Both the position numbers and the translations under genes were made by a program. Of a stretch of DNA of 64,000 nt, positions 37,475 to 48,060 are shown piece after piece. Under the pieces are notes generated by a model. That model was not told the origin of the DNA. It ran no database searches and worked only from the letters and a program-made list of their open reading frames with translations. The DNA comes from Uloborus plumipes. Its lineage: Eukaryota; Arthropoda; Arachnida; Araneae; Uloboridae. The stretch spans positions 1-64,000 of the forward strand of contig JAXGGA010004474.1 of assembly GCA_038373865.1 (NCBI GenBank), read 5' to 3'. Numbering within the stretch: position 1 is the first letter of the stretch; each line of letters begins with the position of its first letter.

Positions 37475-39300
37475 GGATGGTGTTATGCAAAAACGACTCA
37501 ACCCACAAAAACCTGATTTTGAGATAATGGGCTTAAAAGTCAACAAACTCTGGCAAATCATGAGCTCAAAATCAATATACCAATGATATGTTACCATGAA
37601 CGCAATATTTAAACTTATTTTCTCATGTGTTTTTCAATAAAAAATTTCAAGTGTTTCTGTATAAAAAAATAAAAATGTTGGATGAATGCTTTTTGCTTTA
37701 TAGGTTATTAAGGAATGGAGGGTTTAAAAAATAAGGTAACCCACATTATTAACGACAATCATGTGTTTTATTGATAAAAAAAATGCTGTACAAAAAATCA
37801 GTCTTTCAGAAATAATTAAAATTGTTTAAAATATATTAATCCTCATTTTCATCAGTGTCAAAGTTCACATTTGAAATTCCAAAACCATCAACATCATCTG
37901 AAAATTCCCCCTGTTGAGCAGTTCTCAAGAAATTATAAAAATATTTTTAAGTCTTGTGGTACTAGCTTCAAAATTTCTTTTAGGTTTTTGATCTTTTCTT
38001 GTGACAGTGGTTTACCCGTTAACCATAAGGAATCCAACTGTATATCTTTAAACGACTTGTGTTGTCAACCTTTCTTCTTTTTTTCTATATATATTATCTG
38101 CACGTTTCCTTCTGTTGTGTTAGTTTTCATGTAGAGCTGGAAGGGCTCACTTTTTAAAATTTTGATCTCATGGGTCTTCAGTCAACTCACTTTATCTTTG
38201 TTTGAATCGATTTTTCTGTTTGTAGTATTTTCCAATAATTTGTGAATTGAAACCATTTCTTGTCTTTCTATTTTGTTAACAACAAATTTATTTTTCCTCC
38301 TACAATCCTTCATAACATTAATGTAGTCTACGTCTGTGTATAGGCGCTGTTGGATTTTTAAAGAGTGCTCAACATCTCCAAACTCTGAATCGTTAGGCAG
38401 AAAGCTGTGTCCCGAAAGCAAGAATCTTAGAGTGATGCATTCAAGAGAAGGATGGTTATGCAATGTGTGCATCATTAATAGTGCTAGGTTGATACTGCGG
38501 TTTTGACCACCGCATGAATCGGACCATAGAATCAAGTGCTTGACAGGTGGATTGACATGTTCTATTATATATTTTCTTAGACAAGATCCCACCTCTTGGG
38601 TTCCTCTCCCAGCTTCATTTTCAAGCCAAACATTGCCCTTTCCTGTGCTACCAACGTGGATGCCAAGGTTGTAGAAATTTAATTGCCGTTTATAATACAC
38701 AATACCAGTTGGCAGTTTAGGTAATGGATGGGTTTTTGCAGATCAAATGTTAAAGTTTCCAGTTCAGGGTTCACTTTAGCAGATTCAAGATCTTTTTTCA
38801 TTTGATCCCTCAAAGTCTCTGCTTTTTAAGTATGGTTGGAATGCTCTTCTCTTAGAGAACCTGCCACCTCGCCTTTAACGCCTTTAATTTGTGCTTGATT
38901 TATCACACTTCAAACAGGTGTCCTTTTTAGGTTTCTGGAAACGAAAATTGAAATTGGCATAGAAATGTTTTTTGTAGGTAGAAAAACTTACTGGAAGCTC
39001 ATTCTCTTTCTACAGTTCTCGATACAGTTGGTTGAGTGTTTGTTGCAAAATAGCTTACAAACATCAAGCTGTTGGATGAGTGTTTTGCAGCTTCACTCAG
39101 TGGTTGAATGTTTTTTACTTAATGGTATATTGAAGATTCAAGGATTGTGGGTTAAAATGTTATCTGTATTAGTCCTTGAAACGCTGATAGGGCTCAAATC
39201 ATTTTTGCTTAATGTAGAAATCAACATATTTTACCATCAGAGTTGGATAACTCATTTTTTTATGTTTTGTGGGTTAACTCCTTTTTGCATAATACCATCC
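37475..39300 (-). mobile_element. Decayed DNA transposon with DUF7869-type protein
   Basis: The ends are inverted repeats of about 40 bp: GGATGGTGTTATGCAAAAA on the left and GGATGGTATTATGCAAAAA on the inverted right, both followed by an AACCCACAAAA block. ATAT flanks each side (37471-37474, 39301-39304) and may be a 4-bp target duplication, though it could belong to the repeats. The element holds one broken gene on the minus strand. At 1.8 kb it is probably a deletion derivative. Confidence 0.7.
37842..38970 (-). pseudogene. DUF7869-type transposon protein, frameshifted
   Basis: The best frame (38182-38700, minus, 172 codons) contains NLGIHVGSTGKGNVWLENEA, GRGTQEVGSCLRKYI, HLILWSDSCGGQNRSINLAL, LSGHSFLPNDSEFGDVEHSL and QQRLYTDVDYINVMKDCR, the hallmark blocks of a DUF7869-type protein common in invertebrate genomes and thought to derive from transposons. 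Upstream in other frames lie KPKKDTCLKCDKSSTN (a CxxC pair, about 38890-38940) and LTFDLQKP with LPTGIVYYKRQL, a frameshift near 38720 separating them. Downstream come KSEPFQLYMKTNTTEGNVQI, LSQEKIKNLKEILKLVPQDL and an acidic C-terminus ending at about 37842, with a stop and a frameshift between. Conserved acidic residues in SDSCGGQN and GDVEH could be catalytic, but I cannot assign the superfamily. Confidence 0.75.
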
Positions 39301-39550
39301 ATATGTCAATGAAGTTAACTCAGTTTTGAATGAGGAAAGTAAAGTACATAGTTTCAAAAGTAGATTCAATCGTAAAATAAGAATAGCTATCTTGCTCAAC
39401 GTGAATCATGAGCTATTTAGCTAACATCAGAACACTGTAGCCTATTGCGTCACGGAAGGTTTTTTACAGAGGAATCGTTCAATGATTTTCTGTAAACAGT
39501 GCTGATACCACTCGGATATCCGAGCATGAGCACTGAGCAGATACATCGAG

Positions 39551-39690
39551 CAATATTGCAGAAAACTGCACTTTCAATAAGACAATATTATTGCACATAA
39601 TGATAATGTAAAAGCATTGAATAGTACAGTGGCATTACAGGTTACTTTTAAGTAAAAAAAAACTTTATACAACATTATAATATAACTAGC
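39551..39690 (+). repeat. Dispersed repeat copy 1 (partner at 43105)
   Basis: About 135 bp starting 'attgcagaaaactgcacttt' match 43105-43240 in the same orientation with scattered substitutions. Just upstream is the palindrome CTCGGATATCCGAG (39512-39525). The repeat's class is unknown. Confidence 0.6.
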
Positions 39691-39986
39691 AAACATACCC
39701 GGCGTTGCCTGGGTCGGTAATAATATTGAAACAATTTATACTCACCTTTGTTGTTTTTCCTGAACTGAAACAACTCAAAATACACCGCTTTCACTATGTA
39801 AACTGTCCCTAAAATTTCAGTAACTTTTTTGGGATACCTAGAATAATTTTGCTCCCCTCCCTACTTTACGAAAAGATACTTAAGTCTTATCATGTCACTA
39901 ATTTTTGTCAAAGAGAAATTGTCATCAAATGCTGAGATACTATTGCTGATCATAAAATGAAGCTAAACGTTTTGTTCTAAATGATT
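39691..39986. repeat. Arthropod-type 'CCCGGCGTTGC' repeat fragment
   Basis: Begins 'actagcaaacatacccggcgttgcct'. The same CCCGGCGTTGC phrase after CTAG opens the repeat units at 58303 and 59256, so these are related dispersed repeats. No coding sequence is seen, and the 3' limit is set by the TTAA insertion at 39987. Confidence 0.4.
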
Positions 39987-41743
39987 TAACCCTACACGGC
40001 ATGATTTTTTTTCTTTGAAAGAAATATATATGTTTTTTAGTGTACACTGCGATGCAAAAGTTTAGACAAAATGCAAATATGTGAATAAAAAGAAAACTAT
40101 TCAGCGAAATGTTTTTTAATTTCTACTGCAGGTACACAATATGGTCCCAAATACGTGTCTGGAGTTCTTAAAACAATAACTGGAATCAAATTTTGGATAT
40201 TACAAAAGACATTTTTTTTACATTGTTGCAAAAGTTTAGACAATAGTCAGATTTTATGCAAATGTCCCTTGAAATGTGATTGGTGGAGGAAATGCGAGAC
40301 TGTATTATTCATTTATAAAGTGCAGAGATTGCTGAATAAATAATCAAAACCTCAAAAGCTCTTTAGTTCTCGTGTAAAGAAGATGAGAAAGTTTGGAAGC
40401 CGAAATTTGAAAATAAACCTACCTTATTAATTTTTTGTCTCTTAAATCGGCTCTAGTATGGTAGTACATTGTTTTTTACTTTGTAGAGAGCAAATTCAGA
40501 CATGCGTATTGATCAAAAAGTCAAAGAAAAATTATATTTCTTAAGGATGAAGGAATTGAAAAAACGGCTCAGACTGACGATTTGCCCCTTAATCCTACAA
40601 AACTTTAATTTGGGTCAAAAACAGCACGTGACAGCATAAGTAGATGAACAATTGAATCGGAAAGCAGAAAAAAAAACAAAGAATTGTGCCTGATCCTTTT
40701 CGGACAGTGTCCCAAATTAGCCAGATTTTAATGTGAAAAGCAGCATATGTATCATCGTGACTAAAAAATGAATTTTGCTTTCTTTGATAAAAATTATTAA
40801 AATTGGGATGGCGTAGATGGATTATAATTCTTTTCGCGGGACTTGATAAATATCCAATGATCATATGCTGTGCTGCTTTTACCAATAAAATCTGGCTTAT
40901 TTGGGAGACTCTGTCCGAACAGGCTCAAGCACAATTCTTTGCTTTTTTTATGCATTCCGATTCAGTTGTTCATCTACTTATACTGTCACGTGCTGTTTTT
41001 GACCCAAGTTGAAGTTTTGTAGGATTAAGGGGCAAATCGTCAGTTCGAGCCGTTTTTCCAATTCCTTCATATTTAAGAAATATATCTATTCTTGGTCTTT
41101 TGATCGATACGCATGTCTGAATTTGCTGTCTACAAAGTAAAAAACAACGTACTACCATACTAGAGCCGATTTAAAAGACAAAAAATTAATAAAATAGGTT
41201 CATTTTCAAATTTCGGCTTCCAAACTTTCTCATCTTCTTAACATGAGAACTATAGAGCTTTTGAGATTTTGATTATTTATTCAACAATCTCTGCACTTTA
41301 TGAATGAATAATAAAGTCCCGAATTTCCTCCACCAATCACATTTTAAGGGATATTTGCATAAAATATGACTATTGTCTAAACTTTTGCAACAATGTAAAA
41401 AAATGTCTTTTGTAATATCCAAAATTTGAGTCCAGTTAAAATTTTAAGAACTCCATACACGTATTTGGGACCATATTGTGTACCTGCAGTAGAAATTTGA
41501 AAGCATTTCGTTGAATAGTGTTCTTTTTATTCACATATTTGCCATTTGTCTAAACTTTTGCATCGCAGTGTAACAAGAAAACATTGGAAAACAATTTAAA
41601 CAAAAATAATTTTGAAGATTTATGTTTATATTTGCTTCACAGACACCTAATACTTGTTTTTTATGCTTGAATTGCCTTCTGCATGGTCATAAGGAAAAAT
41701 AGTCCATGTAGCCAATTGGCAACACTATGCAGTGTAGGGTTAA
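39987..41743. mobile_element. piggyBac-like TTAA element split by a foldback
   Basis: The left end TTAACCCTACACGGCAT and inverted right end TTAACCCTACACTGCAT form a clear inverted repeat with TTAA at both limits. Without the nested foldback (40045-41570 plus one TA) it is only about 229 bp, a miniature element of a different family from copies A-C. It has no coding capacity. Confidence 0.7.
40045..41570. mobile_element. 1.5-kb Tc1-type foldback with IR/DR ends
   Basis: The whole element is a long hairpin. It begins CACTGCGATGCAAAAGTTT and ends with the inverse, flanked by TA (40043-40044, 41571-41572). The arms are about 700 bp around a ~100-bp loop near 40758-40858. The core GCAAAAGTTTAGACA occurs twice in each arm: outermost, and about 170 bp inside (about 40227 and 41372). 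That is the IR/DR arrangement of Tc1-type transposase sites, as in Sleeping Beauty-like elements. No transposase frame is recognisable. Several 60-100 codon frames are mirror copies of each other and not genes. Confidence 0.8.
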
Positions 41744-41900
41744 GGTGGAAAAGATACGACTTTTGTTTTTCCGAGCACCAGTACGGTGGAAGTCCGAATT
41801 TGCTTACGGAAAGTACATCCGTGCCCGAGGGCTCGAACCCGGGACCTCCTCATCCCGGTCAAATTGTTTTAACCACTATACAAGGTGGCCGACACAGAGA
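41744..41900 (-). mobile_element. tRNA-derived SINE fragment
   Basis: On the minus strand, GGCCACCTTGTATAGTGGTTA carries a tRNA-like A box (TATAGTGGTTA) and, about 30 bases on, GTCCCGGGTTCGAGCCC carries an excellent B box (GGTTCGAGCCC). These form an RNA polymerase III internal promoter. The would-be acceptor ends do not pair and there is no standard anticodon arm, so this is a tRNA-derived SINE head, not a tRNA gene. The body continues leftward to the TTAA element. Confidence 0.6.
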
Positions 41901-43104
41901 TAAATGATAGCAGGAATTGTTAGACTAGCTGATAAAAAGGGTAACTGCAATTTTAATTTTCCAGGGTTTTTTCCATAATTTCATCGCATTTGCATAGTTA
42001 TTTATTCAAATGCAAGCCCTTAAAGCTAACCCCTTGGATTTTTTCCTTAACTTGTTGAGGTAAACTTGTGTATGCGTATCATTCTAAGAACTCTACGAAA
42101 TAATTTCAAGTAAAAGTTAAAGCTTTCACATCATGTCATCAAACATTCATTTACGCGGTTTAGAAAAATAAGCAGAAAACAAATCGTGGAAACTGTTTCA
42201 TCGTGAAAAGTAAAATATTACGTCTTTAATAAAGCACAGAATAAAATTCTCTTACTAAGTGTAATTAAGACACTCTTAAAACTTGCCCTGAAATTATAAA
42301 CTACCAGATGAAAATATTCGCACGCTTAAAAACTCGTCTAGTATTCCAGACAGAAGCGTTTATCTCAAAATAGAATTTTTCTCTTTATTCCGGAGTTCAT
42401 TGTTATTTAAACTTTTGAATTTTGCCTTGTAAAACAAATATAATGGCAGATCTTAATTTCTCATACGTTTAAAACTAGTTGTGGCTTGAAGTGCATTTTA
42501 TACATTATTCGATATGTACGTTTTATTTTTTGTAGGAACTCGATGGAAAATATTTAACTAAATAGTAAAATATTAAAATATACTTTGTCTAAAGCATAAA
42601 CAAATAGCTGATGATCGTTTCATAATTAAAGGGCTTGGGAGATAAAGGGGTAATGTGACAAAACAGTAATTGCGAGTAATTAAAGCTCAAAGTTTTATTG
42701 TTGCGGTTGTTACAGCTTTTTGTTTTCTGGTTTTGTCGTTAGTGTGTATATGAAACTGGTCTAATGCCATCTACTTTTTGATGTACCAAGTTTTATTCGC
42801 TTACATGTATCCATGTCTTCCCATTGTCCAGAGTGTTCATTTGTCAAATTGTAACATAGCCCCATCATCCTCCAAGCCCTTCAATTGCTCTATTGTTTTT
42901 CTTTTTTTGAAATACAGTAGGACATTGGTTTTCAAAAAGCATATTCGGTATATCTTTGTGTGATTATATAATATTTACCCAACGAGAGTGATAATCACCA
43001 AAATTGCAATTAGAGTATGTTTCGAGGTCATGAAGAGCTTTTCTTCCTGTCAAGGAATTGATGCTGAGGTATATTACCGTTTTTTGTTCATTGCAATTAA
43101 TATT
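41901..43104. other. Intergenic AT-rich DNA, no gene recognised
   Basis: No feature found. Confidence 0.4.
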
Positions 43105-43240
43105 GCAGAAAACTACACTTTCAATAAGTCAATATTATTGCACACAATGATAATGTAAAAGCATTGAATAGAGCAGTGACATTACAAGTTACTTTTACGT
43201 TAAATATATTTTAAACAACATTACATTAATATTAACACAA
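43105..43240 (+). repeat. Dispersed repeat copy 2 (partner at 39551)
   Basis: Starts 'attgcagaaaactacacttt' and follows copy 1 through 'gcattgaatag' and 'gttactttta'. The next 90 bp (43245-43330) are GC-richer ('gtggtcgcagtgcttgcgctgcc') and may belong to the same or another repeat. Confidence 0.6.
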
Positions 43241-43775
43241 CCTTGTTTCAGCTATTGGGCTCTATTAGGGCTCTAACGGGGATAGTACAATAGACCTGTG
43301 GTCGCAGTGCTTGCGCTGCCTTAGGGGCGCCCCCTTTTCATTTCATTCATTCAACACAACGTTATAAATTGTTATTGTTTACTTTTTCACCAATGGACAG
43401 GTTTAATGTAACTCAAAAGACAAGCCCGCATAAGTTTTGTAGCATTTTCGTATTTTCTTGTATTTAAATTATATACATTCTAAATGTTATTCTATCAAAT
43501 AACATTTTAATAACATTACTGTTAGTACAAAATTTCAGTATTTTCAATTATTAGTTATGAACACCTTAACAAAATAATGTTGTTAGAAACTTTTTTATTA
43601 AAATGTTTCTTCTAATTGAGTTACTCCATTAGTTTCTTAGAATTTTCTATTACAGTTGCGAGCACAAAAATGTCCACACTTATAAAGATTAGTTAGTATT
43701 ATGCACAAATATATGCAAGATTTAATGTATTTTTAAGAAAATGAACTTTAAAGTTATGACTGTGAATATATTTAT

Positions 43776-44524
43776 TAGGGATGCACTGATTAATCGGCAG
43801 TATCGATTAATCGGCCATAATCGGCCACTTTGCCGATTATAAATAATCGGCAAAATTGGGCCGATTAATCGGCTGAAAAATATATTTTTTTTAATATTAT
43901 TATTTAAAGTGTACCTTCACTAAGAAACTATGTGCTTGATTTTAATGACAGTAATAATAATCTTCATAGTTGATATTAAGTTTTTAATAAATTTATTCTC
44001 CTGCTTTGAATTAAATATACACATAGACAATATTGCAACATTTTTCATGTGCGATAGTTTTCTCCTTAGTACTGTGTTAGGTAACCTCTAATTTTCAAAG
44101 AATAAAAGTCTTGAATTAAATTGCTACTGATAATTAAAATTGAAAATTAAAAGTACTCCTAAATTGTGGAGTGCTCACCATAGACCCTCCCCCCTTTCTT
44201 TTAATTTTTATGTCCATTTAATATAATTAACAATGTATTAATGTAATATTATTGACAATAATATGTATATCGGTTCTAAGAAATTTAATAAAATACTGAA
44301 ATTATTTTGTGAAAACTAGGAAAAAATAATCTTCTCAGAAATAAATTACTTACTAGTTCTAAACTCGGAATTGTATAAGAGCGAAAAAACAGTGATTGTG
44401 AAATCGTAGTATTAAAAACAATCATTCTTACCATTAATCGGCTCAGCCGATTAATCGGCCGATTATCAACAACCGATTAATCTGTAATCGGTAATCGGCC
44501 AATTTGCTTATCGGTGCATCCCTA
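43776..44524. mobile_element. Non-autonomous hAT element
   Basis: Terminal inverted repeats TAGGGATGCACTGAT (left) and TAGGGATGCACCGAT (right, inverted) are typical of hAT elements. They are flanked by a perfect 8-bp target duplication, ATATTTAT (43768-43775 and 44525-44532), the diagnostic length for hAT. Both ends carry clustered subterminal copies of GATTAATCGGC in both orientations, the usual hAT transposase sites. The 749-bp body encodes nothing. The intact duplication suggests fairly recent insertion. Confidence 0.9.
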
Positions 44525-45118
44525 ATATTTATTACAGATTTAAAAGAAACTCAGTTCAACAATCTTTGTTTGATTTTTCATATCTATAAGAGTTTGAGAA
44601 ATAGCGATAAAAGTTTGAACTAAACAGCCAAAAAAAATATCTATATTTTCGACAATGTATCATAAAATAGAATAGAATGAAAAAGAAATGTGAATTGGTG
44701 TTATCTGAAAATTATGCGCCGCGATTTACTGTATGAAGAGTATTAACTTGTTAATATCTACTTTTAAGAAAAAAATATTAGTTTCAGAATGTTTTTTTTT
44801 GTTTTGTGATATGATTTAGGTTGCGTTGAAGGAATATAATTGCTTGTAATTACTCCGTTGATTTACACAAAAAAGCGGGAAAATATTCTTTGAAATATCT
44901 CGCTAGAAAGAATTATTTAGCATTTAATAATGGCGTTTTGAAAATTTCCTCGAAGATTGTTCTCATTCATTAGAGGAAAATATAACTTATAAACTACGTT
45001 ATTATCTAAATTACCGATGTGAAATATATGCATTTTTCCTTTTACTTTTTAGGCAAAATGCCAGTTTGTTCATGCTTCTGACTCTTCACTAACAGACATT
45101 CAAAATAAATAAATAATA

Positions 45119-45805
45119 CTGTCGTCCCCGCTTATCCGGGTAACGGATAAACAAATACCCCGCTTATACGAATAAATCTTCTCGGAACCGATGCCATAGA
45201 CTCGATGTTAAAGATCCTTGCTTAACCCATTAATGACTGACATTTCTTTCCAAAGATATTTTGTATACTGATTACAAACAGTGTTTAATGGACAGGAAAA
45301 ATAATAAACAAAATATTATGTAAAAAATAATTGTTTTATTAAGGAAAGAAAAATCGTCCCTTAAAAGTTACGATAGACCCCAGAGGGTACATACTTTTTT
45401 AAGTTTTTTTTCTGCCTACAATATAATATTTAAAAAGACATTTTATAGGAAGAAATAAAATCAGCAATTAACATAAACTGGGAAGCTGGGAATAACTTTG
45501 AAAACTTAGCTTTTTTTCTTGAGATTGCGAACGATGTCATTCTTGAAGATCAAATTAAAACTGCTACAGAACACACTTTACAATGGTTATATGCTGCAAT
45601 CTTTTAATAACGAATTGAAACAATACCAAGGTACTAATTGAACACTATTATTTGGTTGAAATGTTCATTTGGGGGGAATTCAGACCCTTTTTTGGATCGT
45701 CCCTAAAAAGGGACGCTAGGCATGGGTTAAACAAGTACCCCGCTTAATCGATTAATATTTCTTGGAACCGACACCGACAGTATTCGTTTAAGCGGGAGAC
45801 GACAG
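45119..45805. mobile_element. pogo/Tigger-like miniature element split by a TTAA element
   Basis: The ends CTGTCGTCCCCGCTTA and, inverted, CTGTCGTCTCCCGCTTA are flanked by TA on both sides (45117-45118, 45806-45807). Internal repeats 'taccccgctta' and 'ggaaccga' occur in each half. Removing the nested element (45222-45730) leaves about 180 bp. The ends resemble Tigger-type repeats. Confidence 0.7.
45222..45730 (+). mobile_element. piggyBac-like TTAA element, copy C (nested)
   Basis: 509 bp, from TTAACCCATTAATGACTG to GGCATGGGTTAA, collinear with copy B along its whole length. The right terminal repeat has lost the 'TTAAT' part. It sits inside the TA-flanked element at 45119, splitting it at a TTAA. 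Confidence 0.85.
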
Positions 45806-46482
45806 TATTATGCTTATACGTTATCTGGTATGTCTTTACTCACTAGTAAATGCTCATCATAATCAAAACTAAACCATGGGTAACCCATGTAATGGGTAAG
45901 GTAACCAGATCAAAAAACGAATAATTAGAAACGCAAGAAGCAGTATAAAAATAAATGCCCTTCTATTTTTTTTCCTATTATTACCTAAAAAAAAAGTTGT
46001 TTAAAACATATTTTGTATTATATTTTATAGATTAATTTATGTATTGTAAACACTGCTAACTTCTGTAATTTACTCCGATGATCATTGTCCACATTTTGGA
46101 ATTAGGAAGGATTTATGCTGCTCCTGTATGAGCTTTTTTTAGTAAAATATTCACTTTTAAACATGATTTAATTCATCTCTAGTCGAAACTCATGCTTTCG
46201 CAAAACGATTTATGTGTTGTTTCTCCCACATTACTCAAACATCACCCAAATTTTTTCTGCAGGAGTAGAATGCAGAATGGTTGATTTCACATTTATGAAG
46301 TTAGTGTGTGTATGTATATATAAATCAGTAGCGTCGCTTAGGGTGGGGGGCGTCCCGGGTGTTACCAGTCTGGGGGGTAACACCCGCAGCGCACCATAAT
46401 TACTATAACGCAGAAGCATCACTGCGTGGGAGTGACTGGAGAGGGTGATTTTTAGCCGGGGGACAAGCCTGTGAGGTATGTA

Positions 46483-47402
46483 GGGGAAGGGTGGGCATAT
46501 TGGCCACTGCGGGCAAAGTGGCCACTTGAAGTTTTCCTCCTATATAGTGTTGCAGTCTAGCGGCAATAGACTTAACTACTCGCCCGGCAGCCGTTGTTGT
46601 TGTGTTATAGTTTGGTGCCGCTCAGACGCAAACTCAGAGATATCGCAATTTTTTCACTTTTTCGACCCTCTGATATTAGATAAGTGCATCACATGTTTCG
46701 CTTTAGTTTATTGTAGGACTAGGTGAAGTAAATTTTACATCAATGGTGCAGAACACCATGTTTCTAGCTTTGAATTCATATGTCTCAACAATAGATACAA
46801 CAACGGGTTGTACTTGAAGTATTGTTCTTTCAAAAATGGCGCGCTAGAGGGCAAAGTGGCCACAGCCGTGGCCACTTCAATTGTTCGATTCGAAAAGTCG
46901 ATTGTTTTTTCTGTGGTGATTGTTACTCGAAATCTAAGGACAACGAAAGCTGGATTAGATGTTCTGGTCGCCTCAAATGGGCTCACGAAGCCTGCACAGG
47001 AACCGAAGAGGAGGACGATGAGTTTATTTGTGATTTATGTAAATACCAGTGATTTCATAGTTTCACATACTTTTAGTAATGCCTATTTTTGTTTAAAACC
47101 CTAATACAATTGTTATGAGTTCTGAAACTAAATGCGTTTCATTTTTCCCATACTATCTAAATCTATTTAGGCAATGGTCACTTTGCCCTACCTAGTGGGG
47201 CAAAATAGCCACTTTGACAGCTTTTGGTAAAGTAAAAATTTCGTACAAATAAAGTTTAAAAATCTGGTTGTTTATATTTTTTAATCAGGCCTAGGTAACC
47301 ATACTAAATGTTGAAGGGATTTATAAAATGTTTCAATAAAGTTTAGGGGTGGAAAAAAAAAATAGATATTCCTTAGGGTGGCCGCTATGCCCACACTTCC
47401 CC
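46483..47402 (+). mobile_element. Pogo-like deletion derivative with PHD finger (family P3)
   Basis: The ends GGGGAAGGGTGGGCATA and, inverted, GGGGAAGTGTGGGCATA are flanked by TA (46481-46482, 47403-47404). CAAAGTGGCCAC variants are repeated inside both ends (46514, 46852 and inverted at about 47178 and 47208). At 920 bp the element keeps only the end of the transposase gene, a PHD finger on the plus strand. It is the counterpart of P1 at 5337 with diverged ends. Confidence 0.75.
46880..47052 (+). pseudogene. PHD-finger remnant of a pogo-like transposase
   Basis: The frame ending TGA at 47052 reads DCFFCGDCYSKSKDNESWIR, then CSGRLKWAHEACTG, then EEEDDEFICDLCKYQ. This is a PHD zinc finger with pairs C-x2-C, C..., H-x2-C and C-x2-C. 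The fourth ligand, expected as CSGC, reads arginine, so the finger is probably unfolded. The layout matches the P1 PHD tail (same W(I)xC, WAHEA and acidic EEDD block), so both came from related transposases. The frame runs upstream to an ATG at 46822 only through non-coding terminal repeat. It is not a host chromatin gene. Confidence 0.65.
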
Positions 47403-48060
47403 TAACCAAAATGATTTTAAGATTTTTTGAAAAATATAGTAACTTCAATTTTTTCGCTATTTGTCCAGGTTGTCACCATCGGGGAATGACGCCTGAAATG
47501 GTTTTTAAGTTTATGAAAAATATCCAGACTGACCGAGCATTTAAAATACAGTTACTCTTGCAAATATATTAGCCTCATGGGGGAAGTGAGTAAATGGTTT
47601 AAGAGTAAATGAAAAATATAGATATTTCATTATAAATCACTCCTCCCCCCCATTAAAAAAAGTATTTGTTTGATAGATTAAATCTATCAAACACATTAGT
47701 CTCACTAGGGGGCATTTGAGCTCGTGACCCCCAAAATGCAGTTGAGAGTTACTGAAAAATATAACTTCTAGAATTTTGTCATATTTGAGACGGCATTTCA
47801 TCTCTGAAATACAGTAGCATTATTACTTAGGGAAGCGTTTGACCGGGTGACACCCGTCTGGAGCATGGCACCCAAAATGCATTTAAGAGTTACTGAAAAA
47901 TATTAATGTTGAAATCTTTATATATTTTAAACTATTTTCCATCTATAAAACGTAGTGTCTACATGAGGGATAGGAAAGGCATTTGAACCGGATATGACAC
48001 CACTTTGAGATCAACACACGAAATATATTTTTGAGTTTTTAAAAAGTACAAATACTGAAC

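Larger units (their letters stand above)
46320..48060. repeat. GGGTGACACC-type repeat region, interrupted by a pogo-like element
   Basis: 46320-46480 contains 'gtagcgtcgcttagggtgggg' and the perfect hairpin GGGTGTTACC...GGTAACACCC. From 47460 onward similar phrases recur ('gttgtcaccatcgggg', 'gaccgggtgacacccgtctgg', 'ggcacccaaaatgca'), forming a decayed tandem array of about 140-150 bp units. The clearest copies are 47727, 47868 and 48012, built on 'aaaatgca(g/t)tt(g/a)agagtta'. The element at 46483-47402 lies in the middle. Related phrases recur at 49590-49620. Repeat type unknown. Confidence 0.45.

Noticed and set aside
40595..41158. Frames of 60-96 codons in the Tc1-type foldback
   Set aside because: The two arms yield similar peptides from mirrored DNA; no transposase motif is present.
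41820..41890. A tRNA gene on the minus strand
   Set aside because: A and B boxes are present but the acceptor stem and anticodon arm do not form; a tRNA-derived SINE explains it better.
46822..47104. A host PHD-finger gene
   Set aside because: The finger lies between TA-flanked inverted repeats and lacks one zinc ligand, so it is a transposon remnant.
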